NCBI GenBank assembly: GCA_913009765.1
Contig: CAJVYT010000235.1
Coordinates: 1 to 6,860 of the forward strand
Direction of reading: 5' to 3'
Length of the DNA stretch: 6,860 nucleotides
Source: an uncultured candidate division Zixibacteria bacterium
Lineage (GTDB): Bacteria; Zixibacteria; MSB-5A5; GN15; FEB-12
The notes under the pieces are model-generated. The model did not search any database and was not told where the DNA came from. It was given only the letters and a program-made list of their open reading frames with translations. How positions within the stretch are numbered: position 1 is the stretch's first letter; every line of letters starts with the position of its first letter. This document shows positions 1-5,661 of the stretch, one piece after another. Made by a program: the position numbers and the translations under genes.

Positions 1-38
1 CAAGAGATCCTGGAAGATTGGCAATTAAAGAAGGGTGA
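1..38 (+). CDS. possible 3' end of an upstream gene (partial)
   Basis: An open frame enters from the left edge and stops at TGA 36-38; the visible tail reads RDPGRLAIKEG. The stop lies 5 nt before the preferred GTG start (44) of the next gene, the tight spacing expected in a polysaccharide operon. A competing frame, also open from base 1, stops at TGA 64-66 with the tail ENRALSKIN, and would overlap the next gene. Eleven residues are too few to identify a family, so which frame is real cannot be decided from this window. Confidence 0.3.
   Translation, partial: RDPGRLAIKEG
31..35 (+). promoter_or_regulatory. ribosome binding site deciding the GT2 start
   Basis: AAGGG sits 8 nt before GTG 44, an optimal distance. 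An earlier in-frame GTG at 35 overlaps this purine tract and leaves no spacer, so GTG 44 is preferred. Confidence 0.5.
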
Positions 39-43
39 GAATC

Positions 44-997
44 GTGCACTGTCCAAGATTAACTGAACTTCCTCCGCCCCCGTCCGGCAAAAGCGGCTGG
101 CCCTGGACGGAGGAGAGTCCACAATTGCCGGACACCATGCCCGACGGCCGTCCCTGGCCTAAGATCAGCATCGTCACGCCCAGTTTCAACCAGGGGCAGT
201 TCATTGAAGAAACAATTCGCTCCGTGCTCCTTCAGTGCTACCCTAACCGGGAGTATATAATCATTGATGGCGGTTCAAATGACAATTCAGTGGAAATCAT
301 TAAAAAATATGAGAAATGGCTTACTTATTGGGTAAGTGAAAACGATGATGGTCAATCACACGCCATAAATAAGGGGCTGGATAAAGCTACAGGAGATATA
401 GTTGCCTATCTCAACAGCGACGATATTTATTTGTCTGGGGCTCTTATCCATGTAGGTGACCTTTTTCGTAAATATAATTTCGATGTCCTGGTAGGTCGCC
501 GAAAGCCTTATGCAAGGGCTAAATTCCATTTCTTACGTTGGGTTTGGTGGCATCATGTCGTCTTAAAATCCTTTACTCCGCCTTACATCTTTAATCAAGA
601 GATTCGATGTGCTTTGGCGCAGGAAAGTCTGTTCTGGAACTTTCAGAAATACAGGACATTACGACTTGATGAGAGTTATCATTTTTCGATGGATCAGTGG
701 TTGTACATACATATTTTTTCCGGAGCAAAGGTGGTTCACACAAGCAAAAAACTTGGCTTCTACCGAATGCATCCTAACAACAAATCATCAACAATCAAAG
801 ATGTGTGTGGAAAAGATAGGGAGCGGCTTAGAGCGACTTACGGGCATTGCAGTCATTTAATATCTAAAAAAGAGAGATTTCAAATTACAAAAAAATATTA
901 TCTTGCATCAACGAAGGCCCTATTTTTGAGGTGGTTGCGACCCCGTGCATTTTCATACTATCATCCAATTTATTTAAGAGATTTAGAAAAAACGTAA
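44..997 (+). CDS. family 2 glycosyltransferase
   Basis: Predicted inverting GT-A fold enzyme, 317 aa, transferring a sugar from a nucleotide-sugar to a growing surface glycan at the cytoplasmic face of the membrane; donor and acceptor are unknown. The N-terminus has the proline-rich leader ELPPPPSGKSGWPW seen before the catalytic domain in many bacterial GT2 proteins. Then come ISIVTPS (about 41-47), IDGGSND (74-80), and the metal-binding LNSDD (about 124-127), the DXD equivalent. MDQWL (216-220) fits the acceptor-side catalytic region, followed by FYRMHPNNKS (about 239-248). No transmembrane segment is evident. GTG 44 is chosen over GTG 35 from ribosome-binding-site spacing and because the family typically begins just before CPxLxELPPPP. 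GC falls from about 65% at 61-180 to about 32% near 301-360, so the gene looks recombinant. An asparagine synthase remnant begins 21 nt downstream. Family assignment is secure; specificity is not. Confidence 0.88.
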   Translation: MHCPRLTELPPPPSGKSGWPWTEESPQLPDTMPDGRPWPKISIVTPSFNQGQFIEETIRSVLLQCYPNREYIIIDGGSNDNSVEIIKKYEKWLTYWVSENDDGQSHAINKGLDKATGDIVAYLNSDDIYLSGALIHVGDLFRKYNFDVLVGRRKPYARAKFHFLRWVWWHHVVLKSFTPPYIFNQEIRCALAQESLFWNFQKYRTLRLDESYHFSMDQWLYIHIFSGAKVVHTSKKLGFYRMHPNNKSSTIKDVCGKDRERLRATYGHCSHLISKKERFQITKKYYLASTKALFLRWLRPRAFSYYHPIYLRDLEKT

Positions 998-1018
998 CCT
1001 TTTCAATTTATTCGACTC

Positions 1019-1546
1019 ATGTGCGGAATTGCACAGGTATTATGTCAAAGCAGAGCGTTAATCTGTCGGCAATCAACTCGATGGTTAACATCCAAATCCA
1101 TCGAGGACCTGATGACGAAGGCGAATGGTCCAGTCCTGATGTGCGGATTGCCTTCGGACACCGCCGTCTTTCGATCATTGACCTCTCCGAAAGAGCCGCT
1201 CAGCCCATGATAGATGTGACGGGGCGGTTAGTGAACACCTATATGGTGAGGTATACAACTACATCGAGGTGAGAGAGGAGCTCAAACGCTTGGGCGCAAC
1301 TTTCCGGTCGGATTCAGATACCGAGGTTATTTTGGAGGCTTACAAACAGTGGGGGGAATCCTGTCTGGAGTGCTTCAACGCCATGTTTGCTTTTGCCATC
1401 TATGACTCGGTTACGGAAAAATTGTTCTGCGCCCGGGACCGGTTTAGGGAAAATCCTTTCTGTTCGAAAAGGGAAAGGATTTCTTTGCATTCGCCTCGGA
1501 ATACAAGGACTTAGTTTGCACATACAAAAAAATCATAGGCTTTTGA
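1019..1546 (+). pseudogene. asnB: asparagine synthase-like amidotransferase, truncated and frameshifted
   Basis: Decayed 5' part of an AsnB-type glutamine-hydrolysing amidotransferase, a family often found in O-antigen and capsule clusters. The reading starts MCGIA, with Cys2 the expected N-terminal nucleophile. An extra CA at 1034-1035, an apparent duplication of the preceding CA, shifts the frame. The new frame gives GIMSKQSVNLSAINS, HRGPDDEGEW and FGHRRLSIIDLS. One base is missing near 1240-1245, since adding one restores NTYNGEVYNYIEVREEL. The third frame carries FRSDSDTEVILEAYKQWG and FAIYDSVTEKLFCARDRF. The frame slips again near 1455-1466 before EKGKDFFAFASEYKDL and a stop at 1544-1546. 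The usual FGE reads FRE. Only the glutaminase domain (about 170 residues) remains of some 600; the ATP-binding synthetase domain is absent. No ribosome binding site is visible. Not expected to make a functional enzyme. Confidence 0.88.
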
Positions 1547-1623
1547 CATTCATCAAGTATGTCATACTCTTGTGCCTGAGATCGTCATAAGTTGTGAAAG
1601 AGCCATGTTTATTAAAATTTGCG

Positions 1624-1629
1624 AGAGGA
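1624..1629 (+). promoter_or_regulatory. ribosome binding site deciding the methyltransferase start
   Basis: AGAGGA lies 8 nt before ATG 1638. The in-frame alternatives, GTG 1572 (no good site) and ATG 1605 (weak GAAAG only 4 nt away), are less convincing. Confidence 0.5.
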
Positions 1630-1637
1630 ACACGGTC

Positions 1638-2366
1638 ATGAGGTCGCGAGTATCTATCAAAAAGAATGTCAAGAAGTATTTATCTTATGAGTCTTTGGAG
1701 GAAACCGAACCGTTGCGCACTATTTTAAGCGAACACTGCTATCAAAGTCTTCCAACCTGTCCGCCTTACGAGGGTGATTTCTTATATCACATTGCAGCCA
1801 AAGGAGGAGCGCAGTCTGCGTTAGAAATAGGGTTTGCCACGGGTAGTACTGCGATATACATGCTTGCTGGCATGAACGGGACAAATGGCCAACTGATTTC
1901 GATTGATTACCGACAAAAGGAGCATTATGGGAATTTGGGATGCCGTACTGTTCGAGATGCGGGCTTTGCCAGTCGGCATATCCTAATAGAAGATAATGCA
2001 AACATTGCGGTCCCAGATCTTTTTCAGAAAGGGAATCGTTTTGACTTGATATATGTTGATGCTGGGAAAGTGTTCGATTTCATGGCTGTAATTTTATATT
2101 ACACGACAAGGATGCTCCAGTGCAATGGAGTATTGGTGTTTGATGATACACGTATGCCATCAATACATAAGGTCATAGCTCTCTTGCTATCTCACTATGC
2201 CTATGAAGAGGTAGACTATACATTATATGGTGAGGATATGAGAGTAAGGTTGTGGTACCTTCTGACGACAAGGAGCTTGAGACGACCTTTCCGTGCATTT
2301 AAGAAGTTGAAGCCAGAGGAAGAATTACCTGTGTCGACGGACTTCACTTTTTGGAAGCGATTTTGA
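1638..2366 (+). CDS. class I SAM-dependent methyltransferase (Methyltransf_24-like)
   Basis: Predicted 242-aa cytoplasmic Rossmann-fold methyltransferase, probably capping or decorating a glycan or its precursor; the substrate is unknown. SAM-binding motif I is ALEIGFATGSTAIY (about 61-74). The acidic residue ending strand 2 is in LISIDYRQ (86-93), and IEDNA (117-121) is the next motif. FDLIYVDAGK (135-144) and GVLVFDDTRMPS (164-175) match the post-motif strands of the Methyltransf_24 type, where FDD plus a short MPS/MPA segment is typical. The family commonly has a D-x-x-H in the first of these; here it is DAGK, so the His is absent. The C-terminus is basic (RRPFRAFKKLK). It lies 91 nt after the asparagine synthase wreck and is followed within 10 nt by an intrinsic terminator, so it ends a transcription unit. 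Its frame stays open upstream to about 1545, so a longer product from GTG 1572 or ATG 1605 is possible. Confidence 0.82.
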   Translation: MRSRVSIKKNVKKYLSYESLEETEPLRTILSEHCYQSLPTCPPYEGDFLYHIAAKGGAQSALEIGFATGSTAIYMLAGMNGTNGQLISIDYRQKEHYGNLGCRTVRDAGFASRHILIEDNANIAVPDLFQKGNRFDLIYVDAGKVFDFMAVILYYTTRMLQCNGVLVFDDTRMPSIHKVIALLLSHYAYEEVDYTLYGEDMRVRLWYLLTTRSLRRPFRAFKKLKPEEELPVSTDFTFWKRF

Positions 2367-2375
2367 AGGTACAAT

Positions 2376-2402
2376 AGCCTTTTTTATGTGCAAAGGCTTT
2401 TT
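2376..2402 (+). terminator. intrinsic terminator after the methyltransferase
   Basis: Perfect 7-bp stem AGCCTTT / AAAGGCT (2376-2382 with 2392-2398), a 9-nt loop, and a run of five T from the end of the stem (2398-2402). It starts 10 nt after the methyltransferase stop, so it should close the upstream unit and leave the next glycosyltransferase needing its own promoter. Confidence 0.65.
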
Positions 2403-2501
2403 GGGGAATAACGTCGTAGCCTATTTATTCACTGTCTTCGTCCACACTAATGGACCAAAAACGGCTTTACCCTGAATTCATTGATTTTAGCGCAAAGAGT
2501 C

Positions 2502-2514
2502 CTTGATTGTCAAG
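2502..2514 (+). repeat. short palindrome upstream of the GT-B glycosyltransferase
   Basis: CTTGA TTG TCAAG is a perfect 5-bp inverted repeat with a 3-nt centre, about 50 nt before the next start. It could be an operator half-site pair, but such short palindromes occur by chance. No convincing paired -35/-10 was found in 2403-2564. Confidence 0.2.
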
Positions 2515-2564
2515 CTTGCTACATTCAAAAGCAATAGAAGCCCTTTACTTGAAGGTAAGGCGTG

Positions 2565-3806
2565 ATGCGAGCGGTGTTTGTGAATTATGTTCATCCGGAT
2601 GTGCCTCACGTATCTGCCATGCGGGTGCGCTGTTTTGCCGACGTCCTGGCGCAAAAGGGGCATCAGATTGTCCTTCTCACCAGAACGCTGAATGATACGG
2701 AAGCCTCCAAACCGGCCGAGCAGGTGGCAAGCGAACTCTTATCGCATGACTGGAGCAGGCCGTATCATCTGGCCTGTGCGCCGCTGCCGGATCCGCGCCT
2801 TCAAGCTCTAAGGAGGGGGGGGCTTCTGCGGCCTGTCCGGATGGCGATCATTGCGTGGCATTATCTGTTTCGAACCGGGGTGTTCAGTGATTGGGCGGAG
2901 GGGAGCAGGCCATACTGGCAAGTGCTGGCCGAGTTATTCCGGCCGGAGGTGACCTGGGGCACATTCGGCAACACAGACACCCTTGCTGTTGCCCGGGGCA
3001 TTGCCCGGTTAGCGGGCGCACCCTGGGCCATGGATGTTAAAGATAGCTGGGATCCTTTCATTCCATGGCTGCTGCGGGGAATCCTGGCGAAAAGATTCGG
3101 GGATGCTGCTGTCATAACAGTCAATTCCCTATTTCAGGCAGAACGTTCTCGGCGCTGGTTTTCGCAAGAGCCAAGCATTATTTACAGCGGTGTTCCTGCG
3201 CACCTTATTGAGCTACCATTGAATTTCCCTCAAGAGGATGGCTTCCGAATCACCCTGATAGGCAGCGCGTACAACGGCGAAAACCTGGAGGTCTTTGTGA
3301 GTGGCCTGCGAGTTTGGCTGAGCGGCCTGCGGCCACCTGAAAGATCAAAGGTAACTTTTTCATACGCGGGCGCGGATGTCAAAGCAGTGGAGCGGGCCTG
3401 TACTGATTTGGCGAATCTTTGCCGAATTGAGTTGCACACGTATCTTGAACTGGATAAACTCATGCGGCTGTGCATGGCCTCCAACGTCAATTGTTATCTG
3501 TGGTCGCCCAGAGGCTTTCACCATAAGCTCATTGAACTGTTCTGTTGCCGTCGGCCTATCATCTCTTTTCCCGGCGAATATGCTGAAGCATTTGTGCTTG
3601 CAAAGGAAACGCGGGGTGATTTCAATTGCTGTAAAACAGAGAATGAGCTGGTTTGCTGTTTCGGGCTGCTCTGGTCGAAGAGGGGTAAGCCTCAGGTTAT
3701 AGGTGACACCAGCGCACTCTGCCGCTTTTCCTGGGATGCGCAGGGGGATCGTCTCTTAAAGCTGATGAGAACAATTGTGGGTGATAGACCTTTTATTCGT
3801 TCATAG
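2565..3806 (+). CDS. GT-B fold glycosyltransferase (GT4-like)
   Basis: Predicted 413-aa nucleotide-sugar-dependent glycosyltransferase of the GT4-like superfamily, likely adding a sugar to a surface polysaccharide at the inner face of the membrane; donor and acceptor are unknown. The N-terminal Rossmann half opens with MRAVFVNYVHP and RCFADVLAQKGHQIVLLT (about 22-39), the usual strand-helix-strand of GT-B acceptor domains. AMDVKDSWDPF (155-165) marks the later part of this half. The C-terminal donor-binding half starts near FRITLIGSAYNGENLE (227-242). It contains KVTFSYAG (262-269) and FHHKLIELFCCRRPIISFP (318-336), the counterpart of the K-x-x-E segment that contacts the nucleotide-sugar. 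ATG 2565 is chosen over the adjacent GTG 2562 because GAAGG (2551-2555) is 9 nt upstream. GC content is about 50-65%, clearly higher than the methyltransferase and the right-hand block. The gene follows a terminator and appears intact. Confidence 0.8.
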   Translation: MRAVFVNYVHPDVPHVSAMRVRCFADVLAQKGHQIVLLTRTLNDTEASKPAEQVASELLSHDWSRPYHLACAPLPDPRLQALRRGGLLRPVRMAIIAWHYLFRTGVFSDWAEGSRPYWQVLAELFRPEVTWGTFGNTDTLAVARGIARLAGAPWAMDVKDSWDPFIPWLLRGILAKRFGDAAVITVNSLFQAERSRRWFSQEPSIIYSGVPAHLIELPLNFPQEDGFRITLIGSAYNGENLEVFVSGLRVWLSGLRPPERSKVTFSYAGADVKAVERACTDLANLCRIELHTYLELDKLMRLCMASNVNCYLWSPRGFHHKLIELFCCRRPIISFPGEYAEAFVLAKETRGDFNCCKTENELVCCFGLLWSKRGKPQVIGDTSALCRFSWDAQGDRLLKLMRTIVGDRPFIRS

Positions 3807-3931
3807 AAGAATAAGGAATATGTTTATAAAGGGAATCTTGAATAAAAGTTTTTCATTGAATTCACCTCTATGAAGAGGCTCAAGACGCAAGCGACATGCT
3901 TATTCTGTTAAGATTAAACTTTGTTTTCTGT

Positions 3932-3972
3932 GCTTACTTCGTTTTTTTGATGCGAAGCAAGCCGTTTTTTTT
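3932..3972 (+). terminator. strong intrinsic terminator, + strand
   Basis: Stem GCTTACTTCG (3932-3941) pairs with CGAAGCAAGC (3953-3962), nine pairs and one A/C mismatch, with an 11-nt loop. It is followed after two bases by eight T (3965-3972). The reverse strand lacks a T-tract after the stem, so it works for + strand transcripts only. It may terminate the glycosyltransferase that ends 126 nt earlier, or block transcription from entering the IS remnant. The rest of 3807-3997 is AT-rich and holds no gene I can support. Confidence 0.7.
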
Positions 3973-3997
3973 CATTTTTCCTGTATATGGACGCACT

Positions 3998-4561
3998 TTA
4001 CCCGCTATTCAGAGTAAGAAGTGTGCCGACCCGGTCCATATTGTACACCAGGTTACGCAGGCCGATCTTCACAAAGGCTCTGGCAATACCTGCAGTCCGC
4101 AGAATCAAAGTGCCGGCCTTCTGCGCTTGAACACCGAAAATATGTTCCACCCTGCTTCGTACTCTGGATCGGGTTTTGTTTCCTTCTTGCTCAACCCGGC
4201 TCAACTTGCGGCCACGGTTTCCCTTGCGTTGAATATGTTCTCGATATCCGCTCTCATGCAAACGGTCCAGGCTTTGCTGAGATCTGTACGCAGAATCTGC
4301 CCACACATCCTTGCTCGTATTGTCGGTCAGAAGTTCTTCAAAAACATTGCTGTCGTGCAGGGCGGCATCGGTCACCGAAAAACTGCGAATCAACTTGTGC
4401 TTCACATCTATCGACACATGATTCTTGTAACCGAAAAATGTCTTGCCGTTCTTTTTGGTCCAGCGCGCATCGACGTCCTTGCGCCTGCGTTTGTTCTCGG
4501 GCCACTCTGCAGGGATTTTCCCCTCTTTTATCAGACGATTCTCTTCTCGCGAACCCGCGGC
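3998..4561 (-). pseudogene. IS5-family transposase, C-terminal remnant
   Basis: The minus strand encodes 187 residues ending at TAA (3998-4000) of an IS5-group DDE transposase, normally some 320-340 aa. In order it shows REENRLIKEGKIPAEW, DARWTKKNGKTFFGYKNH, the second catalytic Asp in DVWADSAYRS, and the C-terminal catalytic Glu in SRVEHIFGVQAQKAG. IGLRNLVYNMDR lies near the end. The N-terminal part, with the helix-turn-helix and first catalytic Asp, is missing: the frame closes at 4562-4564 and similarity fades by about 4590, where the AT-rich operon begins. The GTG at 4417 is only an internal codon, not a real start. The protein cannot catalyse transposition. Confidence 0.85.
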
Positions 4562-4590
4562 TCATCTCGCGCCCGTTCGGCTGGTATCAA
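3998..4590 (-). mobile_element. IS5-family element remnant
   Basis: The element is defined by its transposase remnant; both ends are approximate. On the 5' side of the transposase it is cut off at about 4575-4590. On the 3' side the true end should lie somewhere in 3870-3997, but I could not identify a terminal repeat because its partner has been lost. It is a scar at the junction between the polysaccharide genes and the AT-rich operon. Confidence 0.6.
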
Positions 4591-4620
4591 TTTTACTGCT
4601 AATAACACAAAAAATAATCA

Positions 4621-5193
4621 GTGAATATAAGAAAAATATTTTTAATCCGACACGGACAAACAATTTATAATAGGAAAAAATTAAAAATGGGACAATTGGA
4701 TTCGCCATTGACCCCAAAAGGAATTGAACAAATTAATTCTGTTGGCGAATTATTACGAAAGAGGTTGAAGCAAAATGATAATATATTGTTTTTATCTAGC
4801 GATCTAGATAGAGCAATTAATTCAACTAATATTATTATAAAGTCATTAACAAATTTTTGTTGTAATGTATTATATAGCAGTAAGTTGCGGGAAGTAAACT
4901 TAGGGGAAATGTCAGGTCTAATTGAACAGGATATTAAAAAATTATACCCTAAATTTAAGAAAGATATGTATCTCGTTTTACCAGGAGGAGAAAGTTTTAT
5001 TCAAATGCAACTCAGAGTAGAATCTTTCATTTTAAAGCAAATTGATATGAACAAAAATAATACTCTTGTAATTGTATCTCATGCTGGACCAATACGCGCG
5101 ATTAAAGCACATTTTTCAAAAAAAACGCTTAAAGAAATGTATAACGTTCAAATTAAAAGATGCCTTTATCAAATTGGAATTCGAGATAAATAA
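4621..5193 (+). CDS. histidine phosphatase superfamily protein (phosphoglycerate mutase-like)
   Basis: Predicted 190-aa cytoplasmic phosphatase of the branch-1 histidine phosphatase (phosphoglycerate mutase-like/CobC) family, working through a phosphohistidine intermediate. The catalytic signature is LIRHGQT (8-14), with His11 the phosphate acceptor. DSPLTPKG (27-34), SSDLDRA (59-65, second active-site Arg64), LREVNLGEMSG (89-99, acidic proton donor), PGGES (121-125) and VSHAGPIRA (152-160, second His154) complete the fold. Length is normal, so the gene is whole. GTG 4621 is the only workable start: an in-frame TAA lies at 4615-4617 and the next ATG comes after RHG. There is no clear ribosome binding site, and the IS scar ends about 30-45 nt upstream. 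It is the first of three genes with 3-nt gaps. The substrate is unknown; a phosphorylated small molecule or nucleotide is likelier than glycolysis given the neighbours. GC is about 30%. Confidence 0.87.
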   Translation: MNIRKIFLIRHGQTIYNRKKLKMGQLDSPLTPKGIEQINSVGELLRKRLKQNDNILFLSSDLDRAINSTNIIIKSLTNFCCNVLYSSKLREVNLGEMSGLIEQDIKKLYPKFKKDMYLVLPGGESFIQMQLRVESFILKQIDMNKNNTLVIVSHAGPIRAIKAHFSKKTLKEMYNVQIKRCLYQIGIRDK

Positions 5194-5196
5194 ACA

Positions 5197-5658
5197 ATGA
5201 AGAAATGTATATTTTGTAACATGATAGACAAAATAAGTAGTGGCCCTAGCTTCATTTTTAAAATGCAATATGGAACTTTATTTTTGAATCATATTCAGCA
5301 TTATCATGGAAGATGTCTTTTTATATTAAATACTCATCAAGAATCTTTTCACGATTTAGATGAAAAAATATTTATAGGATTCAACAATGAAGTCAAAATG
5401 ATTGGTACGGTTTTGAACGATATTTTCAAGCCTGATCTCATTAACTATGCACTACTTGGTAATCATATACAACATGTACACTGGCATCTAATCCCACGAT
5501 ACAAAAATGACAGTAATTGGGGTAATCCTCCTTGGCCATATCCAAAAACAAAAATTATAGAAGATAATGAATGCCTAAAAATAGTGAAAAAGATTGTGGA
5601 CAAATCAATCCAAAATGGTTTGGAATTTAAAACTTCTCATTCAACTTTTGCGGAGTGA
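5197..5658 (+). CDS. HIT family nucleotide hydrolase/transferase
   Basis: Predicted 153-aa histidine-triad protein. The family hydrolyses or transfers nucleotidyl groups on the alpha-phosphate (Ap4A, AMP-amidates, adenylylated molecules) through a nucleotidyl-histidine intermediate. The triad is HVHWHLIPR (93-101), with His95 the expected nucleophile. CIFC (4-7) at the N-terminus resembles the zinc-binding Cys pair of some HIT proteins. HYHGRCLFILNTHQESFHDL (35-54) is the usual G-x-x-h-h-h...H segment preceding the helix. NYALLGN (83-89) supplies the Asn and Gly of the pocket, and WGNPPWP (108-114) follows the triad as in COG0537-type members. ATG 5197 begins 3 nt after the phosphatase stop with only a weak upstream site, so translation is probably coupled. 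It precedes the nucleotidyltransferase by 3 nt. Which nucleotide bond it cleaves cannot be told from sequence. Confidence 0.88.
   Translation: MKKCIFCNMIDKISSGPSFIFKMQYGTLFLNHIQHYHGRCLFILNTHQESFHDLDEKIFIGFNNEVKMIGTVLNDIFKPDLINYALLGNHIQHVHWHLIPRYKNDSNWGNPPWPYPKTKIIEDNECLKIVKKIVDKSIQNGLEFKTSHSTFAE
5652..5655 (+). promoter_or_regulatory. ribosome binding site of the nucleotidyltransferase
   Basis: GGAG lies 6 nt before ATG 5662 and inside the last codons of the HIT gene, a clear sign of coupled translation. Confidence 0.6.
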
Positions 5659-5661
5659 AAA

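Noticed and set aside
931..1272. A separate 113-residue + strand gene
   Set aside because: Its first 35 residues are the out-of-frame 3' end of the GT2 gene; the rest is the second frame of the asparagine synthase pseudogene.
2440..2455. GTCCA-N6-TGGAC hairpin between the methyltransferase terminator and the next gene
   Set aside because: A 5-bp stem without T-tract or link to a promoter; not distinguishable from chance.
3800..3874. 8-bp inverted repeat TTCATAGA / TCTATGAA as IS5 ends
   Set aside because: Both arms lie on the same side of the transposase, one inside the glycosyltransferase end, so they cannot bound the element.
4577..4612. Promoter for the AT-rich operon with TAATAA as -10
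   Set aside because: No acceptable -35 lies at a proper distance, and AT-rich DNA yields such -10 matches by chance.
3896..4624. Long + strand open frame with a hydrophobic N-terminus
   Set aside because: It is the antisense of the IS5-family transposase, whose motifs are clear on the minus strand; the hydrophobic start comes from T-rich terminator sequence.
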